Origin: Frigoribacterium sp. VKM Ac-2836
Lineage (GTDB): Bacteria; Actinomycetota; Actinomycetes; Actinomycetales; Microbacteriaceae
Length of the DNA: 64,000 bases
Assembly: GCF_013248995.1 (NCBI RefSeq)
Contig: NZ_JABRPK010000006.1
Span: 62,001 to 126,000, forward strand
Reading direction: 5' to 3'
Below are positions 52,139 through 62,702 of this stretch, piece after piece (positions within the stretch are counted from its first letter, which is position 1; every line of letters begins with the position of its first letter). The translations under genes were made by a program, and so were the position numbers. The notes beneath the pieces are model-generated. The model was given only the letters and a program-made list of their open reading frames with translations, was not told the DNA's origin and searched no databases.

Positions 52139-53185
52139 TCAGCCGATCAGTGCCCCGGCGTCCGCGATGAACCGGTCGACGTGCTGCTCGGTCGTGTCGA
52201 ACGAACACATGAGGCGCACTTCACCCGTCGCGCGGTTCCAGTCGTAGAAGTGATGGGTTGCGCGGAGCGGCTCGACGGCGTGTCGGGGCAAGACGACGAA
52301 GAGGGCGTTGGCATCGACTCGCTGCGTGACGGTGACCCCCGGTAGCGCGGACAGCCCGGTGGCCAGGCGCGTGGCCATGGCGTTCGCCCGTGTCGCCGAC
52401 CGCAACCAGAGGTCACCGTCGAGCATCGCCAGGAACTGCGCCGAGACGAAGCGCATCTTCGAGGCCAGCTGTGCGTCCATCTTGCGCAGGTACACCAGCC
52501 CGGCCCGCGCCTCCTCGGTGAAGGTGACGACCGACTCACCCAGCACCAGACCGTTCTTGGTGCCACCGAACGAGACCGAGTCGACTCCGGCATCGCGGGT
52601 GATCGCCCGCAAGGGCACGCCGAGCGAGGCGGCCGCGTTCGCGAGACGGGCGCCGTCGAGGTGCACGCGCATGCCGAGAGTGTGCGCGTGGTCGGTGACG
52701 GCGCGGATCTCGTCGGGCGTGTAGACCGTGCCCAGCTCGGTGCTCTGCGTGATCGTCACGGCCAGCGGCTGTGGCCTCTGCTGGTCACCCCAGCCGTAGG
52801 CCTGCCGGTCGATCAGGTCGGGCGTCAGCTTGCCGTCGGAGGTCGGTACCGTCAGCAGCTTGATGCCGCCCAGGCGCTCGGGTGCCCCGCCCTCGTCGGT
52901 GTAGACGTGAGCGGTCGTGGCGCAGACCACGGCCGCCCACCGGGGTGTCAACGCTTGCAGTGCGGCAACGTTCGCACCGGTGCCGGTCAGGACGGGGTCG
53001 ATCGCGGCCCCTTCGCCGAACGTCTCGACGACGACCTCGGACAGGCGCCGTGTGTAGGGATCGGCGCCGTACGAACCGACGTGGCCGCCGTTGGCGTCGA
53101 CGATCGCCTGCAGCACCTCGGGGTGGGCCCCGGCGTAGTTGTCGCTGGCGAACGAGTGGACCGAGGGATCGTGGAGGCGCGTCAC
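52139..53185 (-). CDS. Low-specificity threonine aldolase / beta-eliminating lyase
   Basis: A 348-residue fold-type I PLP enzyme. It opens HSFASDNYAGAHPEVLQAIVDAN. The PLP lysine is in SFGGTKNGLV near residue 200, and HLDGARLANAAASLG is the conserved Asp-Arg region. It should cleave threonine to glycine and acetaldehyde. GTG 53185 is 6 nt after CAGAAT, a probable leaderless box. Convergent with trpF, with only 12 bp between stops. Confidence 0.9.
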   Translation of the reverse strand: MTRLHDPSVHSFASDNYAGAHPEVLQAIVDANGGHVGSYGADPYTRRLSEVVVETFGEGAAIDPVLTGTGANVAALQALTPRWAAVVCATTAHVYTDEGGAPERLGGIKLLTVPTSDGKLTPDLIDRQAYGWGDQQRPQPLAVTITQSTELGTVYTPDEIRAVTDHAHTLGMRVHLDGARLANAAASLGVPLRAITRDAGVDSVSFGGTKNGLVLGESVVTFTEEARAGLVYLRKMDAQLASKMRFVSAQFLAMLDGDLWLRSATRANAMATRLATGLSALPGVTVTQRVDANALFVVLPRHAVEPLRATHHFYDWNRATGEVRLMCSFDTTEQHVDRFIADAGALIG

Positions 53186-53295
53186 CCGTCGATTCTGCCC
53201 GACCGCCGACCCCTCGAGGCCTCAGGAGGTGCGGATCATCCGACGACGGAGCCTCCGGGGCGAGCCGAGCGCCCGAAGGCCGGGGCCGCCCCGGC

Positions 53296-53324
53296 TTGTG
53301 CAATTCAAATACCACACGTAGAGT
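53296..53324 (+). promoter_or_regulatory. Promoter of the 53404 gene
   Basis: -35 TTGTGC (53296-53301), a 17-bp AT-rich spacer and -10 TAGAGT (53319-53324). This predicts a 5' leader of about 73 nt. Confidence 0.55.
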
Positions 53325-53403
53325 TGCATGTGACACTTCGTCGACTTGACGCCTCGCCCGGTCGAACCCGCCGGGCGATCCTTCCACCCCGAGAGGCCCC
53401 GTC

Positions 53404-53868
53404 ATGCTGTTCGCCCACGCCCCGAAGCTCGTCTTGGCCGGTCCGTACCCGATGATCCGTCCCGTCGCCGATCGGGCGGCAGCGCTCGACGCCGAGGTCG
53501 TCGTGCTCTCGTCCGAGCTGACCACCCCGATCGACGACATCGTCGGGTTCGACTGGGCAGTGGTGGCGATCGACGCCGCCACCCCCACGGCGGTGCAGCT
53601 CGACCGCGCGGTCCACAGCCTTGCGAGCGGCCTGCGACGCGGCGCCTTGGTCGTCGTCGCCTCGGATCGTCCGGTCACGCAGGCGGCGAAGCGCTTCGCC
53701 GACGACCTCGCCGAGGCCAGCGGGCTCGCGACCGGCGAGTCGTTCGCCGTGGCCGCCTACGAGGTCGGTGTCGTCGCCTGGGCCGCCGACGCCCAGGCCG
53801 AGGACGAGGCGGCTCATCTGCTCCAGCGCATCGGAGCTCCGGTGGGGGGTGGGGTGCCCGCTGCCTGA
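53404..53868 (+). CDS. Hypothetical protein with Rossmann-like pattern
   Basis: A 154-residue protein. Alternating hydrophobic strands and helices (KLVLAGPYPMIRPVADRAA, AEVVVLSSEL, WAVVAIDAATPTAVQLDRAV, GALVVVASDRPVTQAAKRF) suggest an alpha/beta fold of Rossmann type. No nucleotide-binding or catalytic motif is clear. It has its own promoter and a 73-nt leader, unlike many genes here. I do not recognise a family. Confidence 0.55.
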   Translation: MLFAHAPKLVLAGPYPMIRPVADRAAALDAEVVVLSSELTTPIDDIVGFDWAVVAIDAATPTAVQLDRAVHSLASGLRRGALVVVASDRPVTQAAKRFADDLAEASGLATGESFAVAAYEVGVVAWAADAQAEDEAAHLLQRIGAPVGGGVPAA

Positions 53869-53913
53869 CCCCGTCGTCCGGCCGGCCCTTCGGGTGTGCG
53901 ACAGGATGGACCC

Positions 53914-54834
53914 ATGGGTGGAGTGCTGATCGGGTTCGCGATCATCGGTGTGGTGATCGCGACGGGCTACGTCGTCGGACGCGTCGACCTGCTCGGGGCG
54001 TCCGGCCACCGGGTGCTCTCGCGCCTGGTGTTCTTCGTCCTGACGCCCTGCCTGCTGTTCTCCACGATCTCCCAGGCCGACGTCCACGTGTTGTTCTCCC
54101 GATTGCTCGTCGTGTCGGCCCTCGCCTCGCTGATAGCCGCGGTCCTGTCCGTCCTCGTGCTGAAGGTCGTACTCCACCGCAGCACCGCCGACACGACAAT
54201 CGGCACGATGGGGGGCGCCTACGTCAACGCGAACAACATCGGTCTGCCGGTGGCCACCTACGTGCTGGGTAGCGCCACGTTCGTCGCGCCGGTCCTGCTC
54301 TACCAGCTGCTCGTGCTCACACCGATCGTGCTGGCCGTCATGGACACCGTGACGAATCGCGGCAGCAGCATCGGGCGCACCATCGCGCGCCCGTTCACGA
54401 ACCCCCTGCTGATCGGGTCCGTGCTCGGCGTGCTCGTCGCGGTCACCGGTCTCGAGATTCCCCAGGCCGTCCGCGAGCCCTTCGACTTGGTGGGCGGGGC
54501 CGCGGTGCCGGTCGTCCTGCTGTCCTTCGGCATGTCGCTGCACGGGTCGAAGCCGTTCCAGGCAGGCCAGGGGCGGTCCGACATCGTCGTGGCCGTCGTG
54601 TTGAAGCTGGTCGTGATGCCGGTCACGGCCTGGCTGCTCGGGGCGTTCGTGTTCGACTTCGATCGAGACGAGCTGTTCGTGGCGGTCGTGCTCGCAGGGC
54701 TGCCGTCGGCTCAGAACGTGTTCAACTACGCCCAGCGCTACCGGACCGGGGTCGTCGTCGCACGGGACACCGTCCTGGCGACGACGATCTTGTCGGTGCC
54801 CGTGCTGGTGCTGGTCGCGGCGCTGCTCGCCTGA
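53914..54834 (+). CDS. AEC-family transporter
   Basis: A 306-residue auxin-efflux-carrier-like permease with about ten hydrophobic segments arranged in two inverted halves. GGAYVNANNIGLPVATYVL near residue 100 is the family's asparagine-containing motif, and GLPSAQNVFNYAQRY near residue 265 is the second crossover. Family members export organic anions such as malate. ATG 53914 lies 6 nt after CAGGAT, a probable leaderless box; the in-frame start 18 nt upstream lacks this. Confidence 0.87.
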   Translation: MGGVLIGFAIIGVVIATGYVVGRVDLLGASGHRVLSRLVFFVLTPCLLFSTISQADVHVLFSRLLVVSALASLIAAVLSVLVLKVVLHRSTADTTIGTMGGAYVNANNIGLPVATYVLGSATFVAPVLLYQLLVLTPIVLAVMDTVTNRGSSIGRTIARPFTNPLLIGSVLGVLVAVTGLEIPQAVREPFDLVGGAAVPVVLLSFGMSLHGSKPFQAGQGRSDIVVAVVLKLVVMPVTAWLLGAFVFDFDRDELFVAVVLAGLPSAQNVFNYAQRYRTGVVVARDTVLATTILSVPVLVLVAALLA

Positions 54835-54880
54835 CCCGCGCCTCCTGGCGTCGAGCGCCGCAGGCGAGCGGTGCCGGGAC

Positions 54881-55717
54881 TCAGAAGATCATCGGTCGGT
54901 CGTCGTCGAGCTCGGTCTCGAGATCGAGGTCGACGACCACCGGTACGTGATCGCTCGGGGCGTCGCCCTTGCGCTCGTCACGGTGGATCGCCACCGAGGT
55001 GACGAGGTCGTCGAACGGCTTCGAGCCCAGGATGAAGTCGATACGCATGCCCTCGTTCTTCGGGAAGCGCAGTTGCTTGTAGTCCCAGTACGTGTAGCCC
55101 TCGGGGAGGCGCGACCGCACGACGTCGGTCAGGCCGACCTCCTCGAAGCGGAAGAACGCGTCGCGTTCGGGCTGGCTCACGTGGGTGTGGCCCTCGAAGA
55201 CCGACATGTCCCACACGTCGGTGTCGAGCGGAGCCACGTTCCAGTCGCCCATCAGGGCCAGTGGCCGATCGGGTCGCTCGGCGAGCCAGGTCTCGGTCTC
55301 GGCGGCGAGCTTGGCGAGCCAGTCGAGCTTGTAGGCGTAGTGCGGATCGGCGAGCTCGCGCCCGTTCGGGACGTAGAGACTCCAGAGGCGGATGCCCTCG
55401 ACGGTGACGCCGATCGCGCGCGCCTCCTTGGGCTGATCGGGGCCTTCGAGGCCCTTGGCGAAGCCGGGCTGCGTGGGGAAGGTGATCTCTACGTCCTCCA
55501 TCGGCAGACGGCTGACGAACGCGACGCCGTTCCACTGGCTGAGACCGTGCAGCTCGACCTCGTAACCGGCCTCGCGGAAGGCGTCGTAGGGGAACTGCTC
55601 GGGCTTGCACTTGATCTCTTGCAACCCCGCGACGTCGACGTCTTCTCGGACGAGCCAGTCGACGACCCGACCGACTCGAGCCCGGACGGAGTTGACGTTG
55701 TAGGTCGCGACGCGCAT
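54881..55717 (-). CDS. xthA: Exodeoxyribonuclease III
   Basis: A 278-residue AP-endonuclease/exonuclease III. It opens RVATYNVNSVRARVGRVVDW. The metal and catalytic residues are seen in GLQEIKC (near residue 34), WSLYVPNG, MGDWNVAPLDTDVWD (near residue 157) and DHVPVVVDLDL near the end. It repairs abasic sites and 3' blocks. ATG 55717 lies 6 nt after a TAGCGT box. Confidence 0.94.
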   Translation of the reverse strand: MRVATYNVNSVRARVGRVVDWLVREDVDVAGLQEIKCKPEQFPYDAFREAGYEVELHGLSQWNGVAFVSRLPMEDVEITFPTQPGFAKGLEGPDQPKEARAIGVTVEGIRLWSLYVPNGRELADPHYAYKLDWLAKLAAETETWLAERPDRPLALMGDWNVAPLDTDVWDMSVFEGHTHVSQPERDAFFRFEEVGLTDVVRSRLPEGYTYWDYKQLRFPKNEGMRIDFILGSKPFDDLVTSVAIHRDERKGDAPSDHVPVVVDLDLETELDDDRPMIF

Positions 55718-55723
55718 GAAGCC

Positions 55724-55729
55724 ACGCTA
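55724..55729 (-). promoter_or_regulatory. Leaderless -10 box of xthA
   Basis: TAGCGT on the minus strand, 6 nt before ATG 55717. Confidence 0.55.
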
Positions 55730-55906
55730 TCAACGGGGGCCCTGTGTGAATCGGCCCTCGACGTGCTGCACCTCGCGGTCGCCGAGCGGCTGGACGGGAC
55801 ACGCGGTGGCGAAGCCGGGCGGGGTGCGAGGGGGAGCTCGGTGGTTCGTTGCCCATAGGGCATTGAGGCCGTTCACTTGTGTCACCGACTAGAGTAGAAA
55901 CGAGAC

Positions 55907-56161
55907 ATGTCTCATGATTCACGCAGGGGGGCGGCCGGAGCCCCGCAGGGCAGCCACTACGAGCGGGCACGCGGCGTCGCCCCCGTCCGCATCGAGACGT
56001 ACCCGAAGCGTCACCAGGTCTCCGTGGACGTGCGGTTGGCCCGGCTCGCCCGCTCGGCGGTCGTGCGCTACGAGGACTTCTTCCTGCCGTCCGCCACAGG
56101 GGCGGACCTGCACCGACTGACCACACGATCGATCGAGCGGTCGTCCCGAGACGGCCGTTGA
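55907..56161 (+). CDS. Small basic protein, function unknown
   Basis: An 84-residue protein rich in Arg, Ser and His, with no hydrophobic segment. A -10 TAGAGT lies at 55890-55895, giving a short leader before ATG 55907. The central VRIETYPKRHQVSVDVRLAR could form a two-stranded sheet, and the charged C-terminus could be helical. A nucleic-acid-binding role is possible from charge alone. I recognise no family and it may be narrow in distribution. Confidence 0.45.
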   Translation: MSHDSRRGAAGAPQGSHYERARGVAPVRIETYPKRHQVSVDVRLARLARSAVVRYEDFFLPSATGADLHRLTTRSIERSSRDGR

Positions 56162-56210
56162 GCCGGGCCGCCCCGACGTTCCCGGGCCGCCTGCTCTACC
56201 ATGGGTCACC

Positions 56211-56758
56211 GTGACCGACGCACGCACGCAGCTCATCGACTACATCGGCTCCGAGGCCGTCTTCCACGGCGACTTCACGCTGACCAGCGGCAAGAAGGCG
56301 ACGTACTACATCGACCTCCGCAAGGTCAGCCTCGATCACCGTGTCGCACCCTTGATCGGCCGGGTCATGGTCGACCTGATCGACGAGGTCCCGGACGTGT
56401 TCGCGGTCGGGGGCTTGACGATGGGCGCCGACCCGATCGCGGCCGCCGTGCTGCACCAAGGCGTGGCGCTCGGCAAGGACTACGACGCCTTCGTCGTCCG
56501 CAAAGAGCCCAAGGACCACGGCCGAGGCAAGCAGGTCGAGGGCCCCGACCTCGAGGGCAAGCGGGTCGTCGTGCTCGAAGACACCTCGACGACCGGCGGT
56601 TCGCCCCTCGCCGCCGCCAGGGCTCTCGAGGCCGTCGGAGCCGAGATCGCCGCGGTCGCCGTCGTCGTCGACCGCAGCACCGGAGCCCGCGAGGTGATCG
56701 AGGCGGCGGGCTACCCCTACTACGCCGCCATCGGGCTGGAAGACCTCGGGCTGAAACC

Positions 56759-56762
<4 letters not shown>
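56211..56762 (+). CDS. pyrE: Orotate phosphoribosyltransferase
   Basis: A 183-residue type I phosphoribosyltransferase that makes OMP from orotate and PRPP. The PRPP-binding loop is [20 protein letters not shown] near residue 118. [13 protein letters not shown] and [14 protein letters not shown] are typical of actinobacterial PyrE. GTG 56211 lies 8 nt after TACCAT, compatible with a leaderless start. It overlaps the septum-formation-like gene by 4 bp (GTGA). Confidence 0.93.
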
Positions 56763-58780
<2,018 letters not shown>

Positions 58781-58817
58781 TCGATCGACTCGCCCGCGCC
58801 TCCACGACCCCGGAGGG

Positions 58818-59630
58818 TCAGGCCTCGGACGGGACCACGTCGGACTCGACCGGTTCGTTGCGCACGAGTTCGTGCACCCCGGCCAGGATCTCGTTGGGCC
58901 GGAACGGGTAGCGGTCGATCTCGGCCTGGTCGCTGATGCCCGTCATCACGAGGATCGTGTGCAGACCGGCCTCGATGCCCGCCATGATGTCGGTGTCCAT
59001 CCGGTCGCCGATCATCGCGGTGTTCTCGCTGTGGGCGCCGATGCGGTTCATGGCCGAGCGGAACATCATCGGGTTCGGCTTGCCGACCACGTAGGGCTCC
59101 TTGTTCGTCGCCTTCGAGATCATCGCGGCGATCGCGCCCGTGGCGGGCAGCACGCCGTCGGCGCTGGGCCCCGTCGCATCGGGGTTGGTCACGATGAACC
59201 GTGCCCCGCCGAGGATCAGGCGCACGGCCTTGGTGATCGAGTCGAACGAGTAGTTACGGGTCTCGCCCACGACGACGTAGTCGGGATTCGTCTCGGTCAT
59301 GATGAACCCGGCCTCGTGCAGGGCCGTCGTCATGCCCGCCTCGCCGATCACGAACGCCGAACCGCCGGGCATCTGCGAGCGGCAGAAGTCGGCCGTGGCG
59401 AGGGCGCTCGTCCAGATGCGCTCCTCGGGCACGTGCAACCCTGACGCGCGCAGTCGGGCGGCGAGGTCGCGTGGGGTGAAGATCGAGTTGTTGGTGAGCA
59501 CGAGGTAGGGGGTGCCCTCGTCCTGCCACTGCTGGATCAGCTCGGCGGCCCCGGGCAGTGCGTGGTTCTCGTGGACGAGGACGCCGTCCATGTCGGTCAG
59601 CCAGCATTCGACGTCTTCGCGTGCACCCAT
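58818..59630 (-). CDS. HAD-IIA family phosphatase (NagD-like)
   Basis: A 270-residue HAD hydrolase of the NagD/AraL class. Motif I is CWLTDMDGVLVHEN (nucleophile Asp near residue 13), motif II is LTNNS, motif III uses the Lys in VVGKPNPMMF, and motif IV is IGDRMDTDIMAG. The insert between motifs II and III is the type IIA cap. Such enzymes hydrolyse nucleotide or sugar phosphates. ATG 59630 lies 6 nt after TAAGGT. Divergent from the SpoU gene. Confidence 0.92.
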   Translation of the reverse strand: MGAREDVECWLTDMDGVLVHENHALPGAAELIQQWQDEGTPYLVLTNNSIFTPRDLAARLRASGLHVPEERIWTSALATADFCRSQMPGGSAFVIGEAGMTTALHEAGFIMTETNPDYVVVGETRNYSFDSITKAVRLILGGARFIVTNPDATGPSADGVLPATGAIAAMISKATNKEPYVVGKPNPMMFRSAMNRIGAHSENTAMIGDRMDTDIMAGIEAGLHTILVMTGISDQAEIDRYPFRPNEILAGVHELVRNEPVESDVVPSEA

Positions 59631-59636
59631 GCGGTC

Positions 59637-59642
59637 ACCTTA
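59637..59642 (-). promoter_or_regulatory. Leaderless -10 box of the HAD gene
   Basis: TAAGGT on the minus strand, 6 nt before ATG 59630. Confidence 0.55.
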
Positions 59643-59660
59643 GCGAGGTGCCCTGACGAC

Positions 59661-59683
59661 GAGGAGGCGCGAGCCGCCTCCTC
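59661..59683. repeat. AGGAGGCGCG-based hairpin between divergent promoters
   Basis: GAGGAGGCG (59661-59669) pairs perfectly with CGCCTCCTC (59675-59683) around a 5-nt loop. It lies between the -10 boxes of two divergent genes, so it is not a terminator for either. Confidence 0.8.
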
Positions 59684-59691
59684 TCACCGCC

Positions 59692-59697
59692 TACCCT
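59692..59697 (+). promoter_or_regulatory. Leaderless -10 box of the SpoU-type gene
   Basis: TACCCT, 6 nt before ATG 59704. Confidence 0.5.
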
Positions 59698-59703
59698 GGT
59701 CGG

Positions 59704-60369
59704 ATGCCCCAGGACGAGTCCCCGACGCCGCCGAACGACGAGCTGACGCACGGGGTGGGGCCCTGGCCGGGAGGCGAGGCAGCCTGGCCGGAGGGGGACC
59801 ACTTCGACCCCGAGCTGCTCCGCGAGGGCGACCGGCGGAACGTCGTCGACCGTTACCGGTACTGGACGATGGAAGCCGTGGTCGCCGACATCGACGCCCA
59901 CCGGCACGGCTTCCACGTGGCGGTCGAGAACTGGCAGCACGACATGAACATCGGCTCGATCGTGCGGAGTGCCAACGCCTTCGCGGCCGACACGGTCCAC
60001 ATCATCGGACGCCGTCGGTGGAACAAGCGCGGCGCGATGGTGACCGACCGGTATCAGCACGTGGTGCACCATCCCGACGTCGAGACGTTCCTGGCGTGGG
60101 CGCGCGAGCAGCGCCTCCCCGTCCTCGCCGTCGACAACGTCGAGGGTTCGGTGCCGATCGAGACGTTCGACCTGCCCGAACGGTGCGTCCTCGTCTTCGG
60201 GCAAGAGGGACCGGGGTTGTCGCCGGAGGCGCTCGCGGCGGCCGAGGCCGTGCTCGAGATCTCTCAGTTCGGCTCGACGCGCAGCATCAACGCGGCGGCA
60301 GCCGCTGCCGTGGTGATGCACGCCTGGGTCGTGCGCCATCGCTTCTCGGCCCCTGCGGGCACACGTTGA
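59704..60369 (+). CDS. TrmH/SpoU-family RNA 2'-O-methyltransferase
   Basis: A 221-residue SPOUT methyltransferase. Motif 1 is NIGSIVRSANAF near residue 82, motif 2 is VFGQEGPGLSPE near residue 164 and motif 3 is ISQFGSTRSINAAAAAA near residue 182, which together form the trefoil-knot SAM site. The first 45 residues are Pro/Asp/Glu-rich and non-conserved. It should methylate tRNA or rRNA ribose; which one is unknown. Start fixed by the leaderless box. Confidence 0.9.
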   Translation: MPQDESPTPPNDELTHGVGPWPGGEAAWPEGDHFDPELLREGDRRNVVDRYRYWTMEAVVADIDAHRHGFHVAVENWQHDMNIGSIVRSANAFAADTVHIIGRRRWNKRGAMVTDRYQHVVHHPDVETFLAWAREQRLPVLAVDNVEGSVPIETFDLPERCVLVFGQEGPGLSPEALAAAEAVLEISQFGSTRSINAAAAAAVVMHAWVVRHRFSAPAGTR

Positions 60370-60395
60370 CCTGACTCATATTTCACACCTATACT
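60366..60395 (+). promoter_or_regulatory. Promoter of the glycosyltransferase cluster
   Basis: -35 TTGACC (60366-60371), an 18-bp spacer and -10 TATACT (60390-60395), the best consensus promoter in the window. The start should fall near 60402, which rules out the in-frame TTG at 60397 and ATG at 60400. Confidence 0.75.
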
Positions 60396-60456
60396 CTTGA
60401 TGATCGGCCTGAGGGTCGTTCACTTCCTGTCTCCCGAGCAGAAGCGAGAGTGCCCC

Positions 60457-61569
60457 GTGCCGTCGTCCACCTCGTCCGCCGCCCCCGACGGATCCCGATC
60501 CGTCCCTCGGGTCCTGTTCATCGCGGCACCGTTGATGGCCCGCAGCGGTGTCTACCGGTCGACCCACGACCTGGTCGCCGAGGCCCGGGCACGGGGGCTC
60601 GACTGGCGGGCCGTCCTGGGGCTGCGTCCGACGGCTCGTGGCACCGTCGCGAACACCCCGGGGGTCCGCGAGGTCACGGTGCGCGCCCACGGTCGTGCGG
60701 TTCTCGACGAGGTCGCGGATCTCGTGTCGAGCGCTCCCGAGGCCCATGCAGCCGACGTGGTCGTCACCCTCGTCACCCAGAGCGACGTCGCCCTCGCCCG
60801 GTCTCGTGGTCGCGGGTCCACGCCCTGGGTGGCGTGGGTACGCGGACTGCCCTGGCCCGCTCCCGGTGAGCAGGGGCACCTTCGCCGGGTCGCCCTCCGT
60901 CTCGTCGAGGGTCGGGCCCTGCGCGAGGCCGACGACGTCTGGGCGACGACGCCCGTGCTCGCCGACGAGGTGGCGCGGGCCCGCCGTCCCCACCTCGTCC
61001 CAGCCGGCATCCGCCTCTCCGCCCGGAGATCCTGGGGTGAAGCCGCCTCGCCTCTCGTCTGGGCGGCCCGGTTCGACGTCGACAAGCGACCCGCCGCGTT
61101 CGTCGAACTCGCTGCCCGGGCCGGTGTGCCCGGTCGCCTGCACGGGCAGGGTCCGCTCGAGGCTCGGCTGCGCGCCTCCCTGCCCGAGGGCGTGACCATG
61201 CCCGGGTGGGTCGACCCTGCGAGGCTCTGGGACGATGCCGGGCTCTTCGTCGGAACGGCCTCGCGCGAGGCCTTCGGCCGGAGCGCCGTCGAGGCGGCCG
61301 CCGCAGGCGTGCCCATTCTGCTGGGCGACAGCTACGGTGCCGCGCCCCTCCTCGTGACCGACCCCGACCTGCGACGACGCCTCGTCCTGCCCGTCGGCGA
61401 ACCCGACCGGTGGCTCGCGGCCGTCCGCGACCTGACCGGCGACGCCGAGCTTCGTCGGGCGGTCTCGGACCACGTCGCCGGCAACGCTTCGCTCCTGTCC
61501 GTCGCTGCCTCGGTCGACGCCGTGGTCGACCGTCTGTCCGAGCTCGGCGTCACGGCGGCCGCCCGATGA
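60457..61569 (+). CDS. GT4-like glycosyltransferase, first in polysaccharide cluster
   Basis: A 370-residue GT-B fold enzyme. The N-terminal half starts RVLFIAAPLMARSGVYRSTH and is glycine-poor. The C-terminal nucleotide-sugar half has ARFDVDKRPAAFVELAARAG near residue 208 and the GT4 E-x7-E element TASREAFGRSAVEAAAAGVP near residue 270. I start at GTG 60457, because the promoter would begin the mRNA near 60402. It overlaps the next gene by 4 bp. Role in exopolysaccharide is inferred from the neighbours. Confidence 0.8.
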   Translation: MPSSTSSAAPDGSRSVPRVLFIAAPLMARSGVYRSTHDLVAEARARGLDWRAVLGLRPTARGTVANTPGVREVTVRAHGRAVLDEVADLVSSAPEAHAADVVVTLVTQSDVALARSRGRGSTPWVAWVRGLPWPAPGEQGHLRRVALRLVEGRALREADDVWATTPVLADEVARARRPHLVPAGIRLSARRSWGEAASPLVWAARFDVDKRPAAFVELAARAGVPGRLHGQGPLEARLRASLPEGVTMPGWVDPARLWDDAGLFVGTASREAFGRSAVEAAAAGVPILLGDSYGAAPLLVTDPDLRRRLVLPVGEPDRWLAAVRDLTGDAELRRAVSDHVAGNASLLSVAASVDAVVDRLSELGVTAAAR

Positions 61570-62698
61570 GTCGCTCGACCCGCCGCGGGGCAGGCGTCCC
61601 TCGCCCGGGCACCGGTCCGCTCCGCGTGCTCCAGTACGGGGTGCACGACACGGGCTACCCCCGAAACGTCCGCGTGCGGGCCCATCTCGAACGGCAGCTC
61701 GGGGCATCGGTCGTCATCGCACCGCGGTCGCGGGCCGCCCGCCGGTCGCTCCGCGCGATCGATGACGTCCGCGCGCTCCTCCGGGGCGCGCGTCATGCCG
61801 ACGTCGTCCTGCTCTCCGAGTTCCGGCTCGGCCACGCGCCGCTCGCTTGGCTCGTCGCCCGGCTGCACGGAGCCGTCCTCGTCGTCGACGGGTTCGTGGG
61901 GCTGTACGAGACCGTGGTGGACGACTGGCGTCGGGTCTCTCCGGCATCCCCCGCGGCCCTCCGGTTCCGTGTGCTCGACGCCGCCGCCGTGAGGTTCGCG
62001 GACGTCTACCTCGTCGACACCGAGCCCCGGGCCGCCGAGATCGTCCGGCGGCACGCCCCCTCGGCGCCGGTCCTCGCGCTCGCGGTCGGCGCGCCGGCCT
62101 GGGCCACCTGGCAGCCGCCCGCTCCGCCTCACGACGCCCTCCGGGTGCTCTACTACGGGGGATACATCCCCCTGCACGGCGTCGACCTCGTCATCGACGC
62201 CCTCGCTCTGGTCGGGGCACGTCGTCGAGTCGAGGTCGTCCTCGTCGGCGACGGTCCCGCCCGCCGGTCCGTCGAGGCGCGCGTGGCTCGAGCGGGCCTC
62301 GCCGACCGGTGCGCCTTCGTCGACGCGGTGGCCGAGAGCGAGCTCGTCGACCACATCGCCCGGGCCGACGTGGTCCTCGGAGTCTTCGGCTCCTCGACCA
62401 AGGCCCGCGGTGTCGTGGCGAACAAGGTCTGGCAGGGGCTCGCATGCGGTCGGACCGTGATCACCCAACGATCGAGCGCCCTCGACGACGTCCGACGCGA
62501 GGTGGGGGGCCTGCTCGTCCAGACCGAGCCGGCCAGCGCCTCCTCGATCGCGGACGCCCTGGTCGCGGCCCGGCCCGCCGATCAGGCGCCGGCGCCCCGC
62601 GACGTGGCCGCGCGCCTCGAGGCGACCGTCCAGCGATCGTACGACCGGTTCTCCGACCACCTGGCGGCGCTCGGCCTCGGCCTGGGCCCGGTCCGCTC

Positions 62699-62702
<4 letters not shown>
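61566..62702 (+). CDS. GT4-like glycosyltransferase, second in cluster
   Basis: A 378-residue GT-B enzyme. RVLQYGVHDTGYPRNVRVRA opens the first Rossmann domain. The second contains RVLYYGGYIPLHGVDLVIDA near residue 194, VVLVGDGPARRSVE near residue 224, and FGSSTKARGVVANKVWQGLA near residue 275, where the acceptor-side Lys and the donor site usually lie. ATG 61566 overlaps the first glycosyltransferase stop and its own stop overlaps the flippase start. Confidence 0.82.

Noticed and set aside
60397-60456. Longer N-terminus for the first glycosyltransferase (TTG 60397 or ATG 60400)
   Set aside because: A strong promoter with its -10 at 60390-60395 would start the mRNA after these codons.
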